Of a stretch of DNA of 64,000 nt, positions 49,019-59,310 are shown in pieces. Positions within the stretch are counted from its first letter, which is position 1; each line of letters begins with the position of its first letter. This DNA is from Chiua virens (Eukaryota > Basidiomycota > Agaricomycetes > Boletales > Boletaceae). Below the pieces are notes generated by a model. It was given only the letters and a program-made list of their open reading frames with translations. It searched no databases and was not told the origin of the DNA. The stretch is taken from contig JAHNUO010000003.1 in NCBI GenBank assembly GCA_019787685.1, positions 310,001 to 374,000 on the forward strand. The letters run 5' to 3'. Both the position numbers and the translations under genes were made by a program.

Positions 49019-49910
49019 ATGGTTTCCAAATTCGCCCTTCTTACCAACCTTTTGCTCGCCTCTGCGGCGTTGGCTGCTCCTTCTTCCCGCCTCGGCGCTC
49101 GTCTTGCTCGCCGTCGTGAGAACCGCCAGTCGCAACCCAACAACCGTCTCCAGTCGACCGCTACTGGCATCTCCAACGTCGAATACAGTGAAAACTGGGC
49201 CGGTGCTGCCTGGGCTGAGGGTGATGTTTGTACTATTCACCCGATCTGTCATCATCCTGGATCTGATTTCGTTGCCAACAGGGAACTTTCACCACCGTCA
49301 CTGGTACCTTCACCGTTCCAACCCCTTCAGGCTCTAGCGGTAGTGCTGCCTCTGCTTGGGTCGGTATCGACGGTGACACCTGCGAGAACGCCATCCTCCA
49401 GACTGGTGTTGACTTCACAGTCGACTCAAACGGCGGTGCCTCCTACGATGGTAAGAGAAACCCTGCGTTCCATCCGAATTGACGTTCATCACCCGTGTTC
49501 GTTGACCAGCTTGGTACGAATGGTACCCTGATTACGCCTACGACTTCAGCGGCATCGACATCAGCGCCGGTGATGTTATCAAGACCACCGTGACCGCCTA
49601 CTCTACCACCTCTGGTGTGGCTACCATTGAGAACCTGACGAACGGTCAGACCGTCACTCAAGACATCACCTCCGACTACGCTCTTTGCGAGGAGAACGCG
49701 GAGTGGATCGTCGAAGACTTTGAGGAGGGTAACTCCCTTGTTCCTTTCGCCAACTTTGGCACCGTCACCTTCACCGATGCCACTGCTACCGGCCCTAGTG
49801 GCGAGACCTACACCCCCTCCGGTGCTACGCTCATGGACATTGAGCAGGATGGTGAAGTCCTCACCTCTGTCTCCGCTAGCGGTGAGACCCTCACCGTTAC
49901 GTATGTCTAA
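49019..49910 (+). CDS. Secreted G1 (eqolisin, glutamic) peptidase, copy B
   Basis: Acid endopeptidase secreted through the signal peptide MVSKFALLTNLLLASAALAA. The propeptide has the basic GARLARRRENRQ stretch. Exon 1 ends SENWAGAAWAEGD and exon 2 reads GTFTTVTGTFTVPTPSGSSG, then SAWVGIDGDTCENAILQTGV with the presumed catalytic Gln. Exon 3 begins AWYEWYPDYAYDFSGIDISA and has AEWIVEDF with the presumed catalytic Glu. The end is GETLTVTYV, with TAA at 49908-49910. Unlike copy A the frame is open throughout, with two canonical introns. It differs from copy A at only a few residues (for example ANFG for ADFG and TVTYV for TVKYV). Introns differ much more than exons, which suggests selection or conversion on the coding part. 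Confidence 0.94.
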
Positions 49911-50335
49911 ACGGACGATCTATTTGGTAATCGGTGTTTGAGGAACCAGCATTTTGCATTCATATATATTTATCAAGGGTTGCAATTTTGTATTTTCCTT
50001 GGGAATCAAACAGAACGAAAGAGAGATTGGTATCACCTGACATGGATACATATGACGGTGACGCAGCATGATCACCTAACCGAAGTTATCTTCTGGCATT
50101 GTGACAAGAATTAGGCGCTCAGCGATGCGTGAAGGGCCCGATCTAAGTGGCGTCCTCCTGTTCAAATCCAGAGCTGATCCGAGAAGTTCGCATTAACCTA
50201 ACTTCAATTTACATGAATGAATGAAATGGGCTACTTACACGGCACACCCACACCCATGTAAACCTCTGGCGTTTATACACCGAAGCAAATCAGACGAACC
50301 ACGAGAAACAGGTGATTTTTGATTGTTGGTGCGAA

Positions 50336-52039
50336 TCAATCCAGAGACTGGCAACAACGTCGCTCGATCGCCTCGTTCGCCTGGGTCAATACCTCTCTCC
50401 ACATGGTAATATGTTCCCGGCGCCGAACAATCGCACTAAATCCATTAAACCCAACGTAGCATCTATTCCGTGCTGTGAAGGATAGTAGGTCGGATGGTAC
50501 GGTATCTGCGAGAAAAGCTGCCATGGCCGGAACAGCAGCTGGTGTGATAACCGAGTCGAGGAAATCGATGGAGAATGAGTGTGTCGGGTTCGATCTCCTA
50601 GTAGGGTGCGAGCACGATGAACTAGGAGGCGCTTTAAGACAGCCATTGTCACAGCTTCGGGTATCGATCGCGAGGGCAAGCTGACTGAGCGACGGACATG
50701 TCTGCAAGAGCCGGACCATTCCCTCAGGTGTGACTCCGTTCAAGTCTCGCCGCCATCCCCACTCTCTGTTTATAAGGAGACCTTCCAAGCAGGGCCATGC
50801 CGCCGTTAATCCTAACAGGTCGTCACCTGTCAGACCTACGTTCCACTGAAGATTGAGTTCGAAGTGACGTAGGTTTCTGAACGCCATGGTGGGCCGTAAG
50901 TCGTCATAGACAAGTACAAGACCAGAGGCGTCGGCAACATCAAGCCTTGACGGGAAACGACGTTGGACCAGACAGAACTTCGTGATGGAGTCGCTGACAG
51001 ATGATTGCAAATAAGTGAAGATGGATGCAAGCTGTTGCTTGGATGGATTTATTTTGAATTCGACAACGAAATCCGTGATAACAGGTAGCCGGATACGTCC
51101 GAGTAGCTTTGATACCAACGACAAGGATGCGCAATATACGTGCAGTGTTTGCAGCCTGTCGAAACAGAGTTCTTGAAGAGTAGTTATTCGGTCCGGCAAT
51201 ATGATTTCACCCAGTGTAAACTTGAGCTGAGTTAGGTTCGGCGTGCAAGACAAATGCGTGATTGCATCTATGTTCAAGGTGATGTGGTCACAGAGCACGA
51301 TCCGAGGGTTCGACCAGCGACAAATGTAGTCGGAGACGACTCGGTCAACTGCATCATTGCCATCACGTGACACGCGCACAGAGAGTCGTTCTATATTCGG
51401 AGAGTCCCTGGGAGAAGACCCAAGGAAAGTCTGGAGCACAGACAGGGAGGAAAACGAGTTTAAGAACTCGACGGAAATCAAGGACGGGAAAGGCTGGTAC
51501 AATAAGGGTGTGGTATCGTTGCTGTAAGTGCTGAATAGTGATACGAAACGCAAGTAGCGCAAACGTGGGAAGAGTGGTTCGGAATTGGGAGGGTTTAAGA
51601 AGGTCCGGACGCAGTCAGCATCCAATGCACCCTTGAAATCCCTTATAGAGCGAACACGCCGGGTGTAACTTCGGAGTGTATCCCATTCATGTTGTTCGAG
51701 CGGTCTATGGAACGAATACCACTCCGGCGTGGAAACGTGGGACCGCTGACTGGCATGACCAGTAAGAGTTGACCCTGCATTGTGGCCTCGGGTTGTTCGA
51801 TAGCAGACTTGAGGGAGACACCGAGCTAAAGGGGTCAAGTCAAGCAACTCTGACCACAGCACGTCCAGAGCTGGTTCCTTGAATGTACATGTCCTGGCGA
51901 GAGCGACAAGGCCAACGACTCCGGAAAAAGTCTTCTCGCTGCACCTCCTAGTATTGTATTGCTTGATGAGACCCAGAGGTGGATCGCAGCGAGAAAAGAT
52001 GTTGAAGAGGATTTCGTCTAGCTGCAACGCAGGATGCAT
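50336..52039 (-). CDS. F-box/LRR-like protein (copy E), intact single exon
   Basis: The only family member here with one unbroken frame (567 aa, no intron). The F-box is at the N-terminus: MHPALQLDEILFNIFSRCDP, then LVALARTCTFKEPALDVLWS. Leu-rich irregular repeats follow: EWYSFHRPLEQHEWDTLRSY, LRYLRFVSLFSTYSNDTTPL, ITHLSCTPNLTQLKFTLGE, LCFDRLQTLHVYCASLS, NLRHFELNLQWNVGLTGDDL and GVTPEGMVRLLQTCPSLSQL. It probably acts as the substrate-recognition subunit of an SCF ubiquitin ligase; the F-box binds Skp1 and the repeats bind the target. That role is inferred from architecture. Copies A-D in this window are pieces or frame-broken versions. Confidence 0.85.
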   Translation of the reverse strand: MHPALQLDEILFNIFSRCDPPLGLIKQYNTRRCSEKTFSGVVGLVALARTCTFKEPALDVLWSELLDLTPLARCLPQVCYRTTRGHNAGSTLTGHASQRSHVSTPEWYSFHRPLEQHEWDTLRSYTRRVRSIRDFKGALDADCVRTFLNPPNSEPLFPRLRYLRFVSLFSTYSNDTTPLLYQPFPSLISVEFLNSFSSLSVLQTFLGSSPRDSPNIERLSVRVSRDGNDAVDRVVSDYICRWSNPRIVLCDHITLNIDAITHLSCTPNLTQLKFTLGEIILPDRITTLQELCFDRLQTLHVYCASLSLVSKLLGRIRLPVITDFVVEFKINPSKQQLASIFTYLQSSVSDSITKFCLVQRRFPSRLDVADASGLVLVYDDLRPTMAFRNLRHFELNLQWNVGLTGDDLLGLTAAWPCLEGLLINREWGWRRDLNGVTPEGMVRLLQTCPSLSQLALAIDTRSCDNGCLKAPPSSSCSHPTRRSNPTHSFSIDFLDSVITPAAVPAMAAFLADTVPSDLLSFTARNRCYVGFNGFSAIVRRREHITMWREVLTQANEAIERRCCQSLD

Positions 52040-53755
52040 CTTCTAGTGGATATCGGAGTCGAAGGAGTACTTGGAGGTGCAAGCTTTCGGCGATGGCCCA
52101 GAAAGATGTGTGAAAGGGTGTGTTTTACCCATTACAAAAATAGGTGTTCCCCTTCCGGCTCGTCGTCGGTCCCTTTGTCCTAGTGAAATATCCTATCAGT
52201 GGTACTACCGAGTACCGTGATCACGCTGAACGAATTTACCTCAGGCTGAATGGTTCAATTTAATGTTGACGTTGAACGTTGACGTTGAAGCTTGAGTCAA
52301 GACTGGAATTGGCACTGGCGCACCGTCCCAAGTCATGCAGTGTCTTTTAAGTTTGTGTTGTGCAACACAACGCAGATCGCATTTATTTATGTAATCTCCT
52401 CTAGACGAATCCCTCGAACCGTGATGATCGCCACTGTGCGTTGTTTGGTTGCAAACAACTCATATCGGCTAGATGCGTCAGGCGTAGTAGACCGCTGACA
52501 CGATCTGGATGAATTTTATTCGCCAGTATCCCCTTCGTGCGCTCGGTGAAGACCTCTGATTTGTTCACCAACCAAGTCGTTTCTCCGGGTTGTCTCTAGA
52601 ACATAACAACCTTGTATCCATCCGATCGCTCGCGCTTCAAGTCGCATCAGACGTGAGCGATATTCGTCTTCTCTCGTACACCTGTGGATTCGGTCTCCCT
52701 TTGAGATGAGCCCCACTCCCTCGAACTGTTTTCGGACGAGCACGCAAGTCCTCGGTTCCGATTTACGGTATCATACTCGCGGACTTGTATTACTTTCATT
52801 TCCAACCGCGTATTGCAAGGCAGAGTGCCACCTTGTCGACTTGCACTCAGATCCCGCGATGATCTCCCTCTCGGTGGGGGCGACCGGTTCTCGAGTCGCG
52901 TTCGAGGCGTAGAGTCGGATATGTCTACGTGGATTGGACGACGGGTGTTATCTATTCAGATGCCTGGTCCGTCGCGACATATCCTGCCGCGAGAAAATGA
53001 CGATATCAGCTGATTGCCTGGACAGGGATAGATGTCGTGACCATGATCTGATAGCGATCCCGGATATGACGAGCGCTAGCTTGTCAGTGTCCCTCCTGAG
53101 GTGAGTCGCGAGACGGGGATCCCCTTTTTTGTGTCATCCGTGCAAGACATTTTCTCTCGGATATGGATGCACTCGAGGTTTAGATTGGAACTTTACGATT
53201 TATTCTGTCTCGACTCAGATGGTCCACCTTGTCGCCCGTGCTTGCTATCAGTAGGTTCGACGCTCGGCTTGTCGACGCTAGCAGTCGTAATTTTTTTGCT
53301 CGCGTTGCGATATGATACATGTAAATGGCCGAAACTTGACGGACGGACCCCAACATGAGTTTCTGTCTGTGGTGTCCTCCACTTCCGCGGCCGCGTGCGC
53401 TAGGTTCGCTCGGAAGGTATTATCAGCTCCGAGTCAAACATGACGATGTCCGCGCACAATACTGATGGTACCGTGCCTGTCGACGTTGACACAGCGCTGA
53501 CGGCAGGCGAGCATGATACAAAGAACACGCTGGCATCCGATGGCAATTTGTTTCCGAGAATATCCAATTAAAATTTGAAATCCGCATGATTTCAAACGGG
53601 TTAGCACACGTTGTATGCCATGGTTCCGTCCGTCGAGGGATCCGTTTACGAGGGAGATGGCATTGCGTGACAACTGAACTCCACATACAGCACGTCTACC
53701 AACAAATCCATCAATCAAGAAGGAAAGAAAGAAAAAGATGTCTCAGTCCCCCACG
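52040..53755. other. About 1.7 kb without a recognisable gene
   Basis: Contains the leader region of F-box copy E, a short TTGACG-type tandem repeat near 52264-52291, and only short frames. No domain recognised. Confidence 0.45.
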
Positions 53756-56700
53756 TTACAACACTTGAAATGCCTCTCTAAATGCTGCCACACGCATGCG
53801 TATGAGTTGCGACAGCAAACAGGTACGCAACCAGTGACAACGCACCATTTAAATCGCGACGATCACACATGGCCGACAAATCAGCCCGTTGGAGATGCAA
53901 GCACGTCGTCTTGAGGCTGTCCCAGAGCGTCGACGACGTCACCCCACGCGCCTCGTTCATACCCGTCCCATCTTGAACGCCATCGCTGTCTTGTAACACG
54001 AGGGCATCCAAAATATGTGACGCCGCTTCTTCATACCGCTGGAATACAGCAAGCCACATCATGTTCTCTATGAGCATCTGGCCAAAAAAGAGGGGCTGTG
54101 ACTCACTCGGAGGTTAATACAAGAAATACCTAGATTGAACCTACAGGTGGTTGAAAGTGAGGGTGACTGAGAAGAGGATGAGGACAAATGAAAACCGCAC
54201 CTCGCACGGATATACGTAGGGTTCAGCTCGAGCGCTCGAAAGTAATACTGGATGGCATTGGCAGCCTCCCCATTATTGGCCATCGTTGCACCAACGCGGT
54301 TGTACAACAACCAATCCTGACACAATTCAAGCGACGTTAAAAATAAGCCATACAAACCCTCTTCAGGCGACATACGTCAGGTCGGACAGCTAATGCCGTG
54401 AGGAAGCAATCCACAGCTTTGGTGTACTCCTACGGAAGAATTTTTTTCAGAAAAAGAAGACTGAGAAGGGAATGAGACGAAACACACCTCGGTTGTATTC
54501 AGCAACACTGCCAATGCAATCTGCACGTCCGCGTCCACACCTCCATGTTGGTCTGCACCCCTCGCCATTTGAATGAGGACGTCAATCAATCCCGCAAAAT
54601 CGCCACGCCTGTCCGTGGCCAACTTGGTGCCCGATACGAAGGCTTCGTATTTTGGGTTGCGTAACACCCATTCCCGCACCGCATCATAGGCACCCTGTCG
54701 ATGGTTATCATTGGTATACGACACAGAGAGTGCGAGCCACGATGGGAGATGGGTCGGATCGAGATCGAGGGCACGCTCGAGGGCCTGGATGGCTTTTGCC
54801 TCGCGTTCGTTTTCTTGTTGTTTTACGCCAAGCTCGTACCATGCGGTTGCATTGGTCGGATCTCGCTGCACAGCAGCTTCAAGCTCCAAAACATTCTGCC
54901 AGAAAGGGAAAAAAGAACGTTAAAAATGCTGTTCACTCCATTTGTGGTACATTGTGCGGCATTTCTCCATTCTTCACACAATGCAGAAAAAAATTTTGAG
55001 TGATGGGTGCCTACCTCGTATACCACTTGTGAACGAGACATGTGCAACACATGATGCCGTGTCGTGGACGAATCCCCCACTAGGTACGGGTTACTCGTCT
55101 GGAACTGGTAATCTTGAACAGGCTTGATCCCTGTAGCCGTTGCCTCGAATGCATCCCAATCGCGTTGCATCTCATCCCAAGAATCCTTGCCTTCAATGGC
55201 AGATGCCTTGGGTGCAGCCGGACCCGTGTAATGCGCGTTCCAATATTCGGTGAAGTCAGCATTTTCCTGACGGAAATACGCCTCGTGTGGGTCCCTCGCT
55301 TGCTGCATATACGCCGCATTCAATTCCGCTGAACCCTGATACGAAGGAGGGACCTGTGATCGTGAGGAGGTGAAGGGAACGGCTCCGTCGTGCACCACCG
55401 CAGGTCCTTTGCCTTTCACGTCAATACCCGCGGTGGAGATAGCTTCTTCTTTCGGCACAAAGTTGTCCCCATCGACAACAACTTCACCGTCCCGCAGTTG
55501 TCGCATGAGATTCATAAACTCGCTATCTCGGAACTTGGAGTTCTGTTCATCTTTCACAGAGTCTATCACCTGTGCCGCAAGGCGAGCCATCTCGTCAGTA
55601 GGAACGGCACCTTTTTCATTCAGCTGACTTTGTTGCTGCTCTTGTTCCGGTAAGGCTTCACAATGTACTGGCACGGAGGCGTGTAGCAAGGATTCTTGAG
55701 ACTGAAATTCCTTCTCCCATGAGATCTCTGCCCGGAAAGCCGTAAACCAGGGTCACGCTATAACGTCAACGGAGAACACTTACGATCGCTCTGTACCACA
55801 TGCATTGGAACAGCCATAGCACTTGTCCTGCCGACCATCGGACTAACTCCATACCCTGCATACACCGAGCTCCACGGAAATGCACCGCCTGAAACGAAAC
55901 GAGTTGCCAAGTCATAAAACACCAACGCGGAAATAAAATAAAGACAGCAACGATAGAACCGTGTCAGCAAGCCACGTTGACATCCACGAGCACGACGGGC
56001 GCACCTGACAGACTCCCTACGGATACCGTCGGATTTTGCACCCCATGCTGCCCTTCCATCCGCGAGGTCGGGATAGACGGAGCGTATCCCTGTCCCTGTT
56101 GTGCATGTGCCTGCCCCTGCCCAAGAAGCTGGGTTGGTGTCTGCCTGTGGGACGTGGCTACCAGGAAATCAGCAGCCCACGCTGCACCTGCGCCGGGACC
56201 CGTCTGAATGCGTTGCGCAGGAGCTGCACTCGCGGACACGGGTGCTACGGGTAACGCATCGCGCAACCCAGCCACATCGAACGGCTGCGCCGGCATTGTC
56301 ATAGGCATCGAAGACTGGACCACGTGGGTTGTCGGAGCCGGCCCACCGAAAAACCGCGCCGCCTCTTGCTGCAACTCCGGCACAGTTGCATTCTGGGATC
56401 GGAAATGCACCTAACGAACGTGAACACGGGCCCAAAGGCGGAGCATGCATCCACCGTTCCAGTCCGATTCAGCAGTCCAGCACGGCCACACGATGCACAA
56501 GGAAAATGAATAGCAAACAGGAAGACCATGGAAGACCATCGAATGGAAGCGACAGTCGGGAGTGGGAATGCGAAAGAAAAACGGAGACGGGATTAGAAAG
56601 CAATGGATGAGTGGAGCCGGTAAACGGACGTACCTCACCCGACAACGGTCCCCGGGAACGAGACGGCCCAGCAATGTCCTACCCAAACGCATGTATAAGC

Positions 56701-56853
56701 ACTATTATCGCAGGAAGGACCTCCCGGTGACCCGGTTTCACGTCGACCCACCTGCTGCACTCCCCGATCTTGATCAAACCGCTTTGTAAGGTTCTGCAAT
56801 GGATTGGAAGGCCCGCATTCGGCACCTCCACCCACAAGCATCGAGAGGGACAT
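53756..56853 (-). CDS. PEX5: Peroxisomal targeting signal 1 receptor PEX5
   Basis: Soluble import receptor that binds C-terminal SKL-type signals and cycles to the peroxisome membrane. It starts [20 protein letters not shown], including the conserved Cys used for receptor export. Exon 2 reads [12 protein letters not shown]. The N-terminal half has several W-x3-F/Y motifs for Pex14/Pex13 binding (AAWAADF, ISWEKEF, EYWNAHY). The TPR half includes [75 protein letters not shown] and [25 protein letters not shown] and [20 protein letters not shown] follow. A last small exon gives AFREAFQVL with TAA at 53756-53758; without that intron the chain would end in an unrelated short tail. Exon boundaries are canonical, with no frame break noticed. 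Confidence 0.94.
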
Positions 56854-57433
56854 CGTGTGCTTCTTGCGCGAGTGAAGATGATGAAGTGCAAGATTCAGAC
56901 CGCACGATAGATGTGGTTGGATTCAAAATGCTACGCCCGCACCGATTTCCACGGTATCGCGAATCAAGCACTCGTGGAGCGAAAGGTAAAAGGAGGGAAC
57001 AGCTTGCACAGCTTTACCGAAGTCCGGCATCCCGGCAATCGGCCTTTTCTCACGTGTTTTTCGACGGCTCTCACTCTCGCTTATGCTTGTACAATTATCA
57101 GACAATATTAATCTATACTAGACCCGTAGGAATTTTGACCCGTCCAAAAAACGAAGAGTTTCCCCTTCAAAGGAGCCGGCGATGGATACAGCTACGTCAA
57201 AAACAACAGGAACGAAAACGATTGTGTCACAAGAAAGTAGGCTGAAAAAAAGAATAACAATGTACAAGGTTGCATCCATGCAGAAGCAAAAAAGGTAGCA
57301 TCAATGGGGGTGAAATGTAAGAAACAACAAAATACACGTTCAAAAAGAAAGATGCGTGCATAGAGAAACACACGCAAATCTAGAGTGTCCCGTTCGTCCA
57401 TCAAACACGTGAGTCACCTTGCATCCAAGTCAA

Positions 57434-58806
57434 TCAGCTCGATGGTGGCGTTCTCAGAATCTTGAGGTTACTGGGACCAGGTTGACTCGGTGATGATGGT
57501 GTTTGATCTGCCGGTGAAAGACCCTGTAATGGTACAGGGGCCTGGGCTTGGGCTTGGGCCTGGGCTGCCTGTGCTGCTTGCTGTATAGCCTCGACTGCCT
57601 GTCTACACTCGGCTCCACCTTCCGAACGCACTACAGCACGCATTTGTCAGCCATGATTTTCATAAACCAATGGACGACGCGTGTCCAAATAGCTCACTCA
57701 CGATGTCGCTGTCATTTAACAGATGAATGAGATCCAAGGAAACGGGAGTGCCACACTACAAGAAGCACTTCATGATGATCACTTACGTTTAGTGCATCCA
57801 AACGACTGAATGTCTTCCGACAGCCTTGACAGATGTTTGATTGGGATCGTGTAGCATGCAACGCTTGGTGCCGTCTGAATGACACCAGATGATCAGTCAT
57901 AAACGCGCCACCCCAACAGATCATAACACAAGACAACACAACGGCCCGATAGCAACGATCGACGGCCACTCACTTGCAATCATGCTGCCTCGCAAACCCC
58001 TTCTTACAATCTGGATACTCGCAGACATATGGGCGTTCTTCGGTATGCGATCGCAAATGACCTAGTAATAGCGCAACACATCAACGACGACGATCGCACA
58101 CAGCATACGCGCCACGCACCTCTTAGGTTGAACCGACGCGTAAACGTACTCCCACATCCCGGCACAGGGCAAATGAAGTGCGCCTCATTCCTCCTTCGGC
58201 TCGCGCTGGCCGCCTGGGTTGCAGACGTCGTGACCTGCTTCTTCTCGACCTGCAGAATTGGTGGAAGCCTGGGTACACCACTCGAAGACGGGTAGTGGCC
58301 GGATGCATCGGGGGGTGGAGCAGAGGAGGAAGCAAGCGCTTGGTTGTATAACTCCGCAGCGGTAGGTGTGTAATAAGCGGTTTCTTGCTTGACTGAATCG
58401 AGGGGTGGCGGGACGGGCTGCGTCATGGAGAGGATTGGGGGTTGTCCCGGGGTGGAGGGGATCGGGTAGGGCGATGGGTGGGATGTCTGGCGGAAGGGAG
58501 AGTTGCTGTGGCTGCGCCTGTACGCATGACCGGGGGGATAGTGAGCATGCTGCTCGGAAGGATCGTTGGGCCAGCGCCAGGAGGGAAGGAAGGGGGCTGG
58601 GCGTGTGTCTGAGGGGGCGACTGCTGCGGCATGTTAGCGAGCTGGGGAGGGTAGTTCAGATTTTCAGAGTCGTTGTTATGATGGTTATAAGATTGGAACT
58701 CGTGGCTGACGGCAGGGTCAATGGCAGGCTGGTGTTGCTGTGTCTGTGTGATTGAATTCTGCCACTGGACCCGTGTTTGAGTTGCGGGATTCAGATCAAG
58801 GTCCAT
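57434..58806 (-). CDS. C2H2 zinc-finger transcription factor (three fingers)
   Basis: It starts [20 protein letters not shown] with a Gln/Pro-rich region. Finger 1 is [20 protein letters not shown] followed by HLRSH, finger 2 [20 protein letters not shown] followed by HQALH, and finger 3 [18 protein letters not shown]. The C-terminus has an Ala/Gln repeat ([14 protein letters not shown]) and ends [10 protein letters not shown] with TGA at 57434-57436. Fingers 1-2 and 2-3 are joined across short introns. The frame shifts by one missing base in a run of six G (plus strand) at 58532-58537, between MLTIPP and the [18 protein letters not shown] frame. The target genes are unknown. The finger spacing is typical of Agaricomycete SWI5/ACE2-like regulators, but I do not assign an orthologue. 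Confidence 0.85.
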
Positions 58807-59310
58807 GGCCTGGGGTCCTTTTATTGTTTAGGCGAGGGAAAGGGAAAGCTTCTTTTGATGTGAAGTAAGACAGGGCTAAGAAAGTTAATGAGCGTTCTGC
58901 AGAGAACGTCCGGGCCCTTTTTGAGTACGGTGGAAAACCGGACTCACCTCCTGGCGCCTTTTCGAGGCTGAGGTGCTGGAACAGCCTCGAGGGAGCGGGA
59001 AAGCAAACAAAGCCGGAACTTGTATGACACGAGCACTAACGATGAGGTCGTGTAGGTCGTAGCCGGACAGCGTACTCAATGTTGGGCCCGACGACCGACG
59101 TGGCTGTGAGTCCATTTAGCATGCAGCGCCGCAGCACCGCCTACCTTCCAAATTTGGAATGCTTGTTCAGCACTCCAAAGCGGTGTACTTCTCCGGCGTT
59201 CTGATCATCCACGTCACCCCGTGCCGTCTCCTCAGCTGCGCCACCCATTTCTGTCTGTTTGTCTTCTCACCATTACTTTAGTTCCCGGTTATGTCCTTTT
59301 AGTACACTAT
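58807..59310. other. Promoter region of the C2H2 factor, no gene recognised
   Basis: About 500 bp between the C2H2 start codon and the stop codon of the hydrolase. Both genes lie on the minus strand, so the stretch holds the promoter of the first and none of the second. No convincing ORF. Confidence 0.5.

Larger units (their letters stand above)
48645..50015 (+). repeat. Duplicated unit, copy B (G1 peptidase with promoter and 3' flank)
   Basis: Inverted counterpart of 13680-15170. Shared landmarks are the atccgctaaactg and ctcgcatgtcgcgtaac blocks upstream, the TATA region, all exons, and gtattttccttgggaatcaa about 85 bp after the stop codon. It lacks about 147 bp of copy A's upstream region. 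Confidence 0.88.

Noticed and set aside
50140..50200. tRNA-like T-arm sequence (tgttcaaatcc)
   Set aside because: No matching acceptor, D or anticodon stems could be folded around it.
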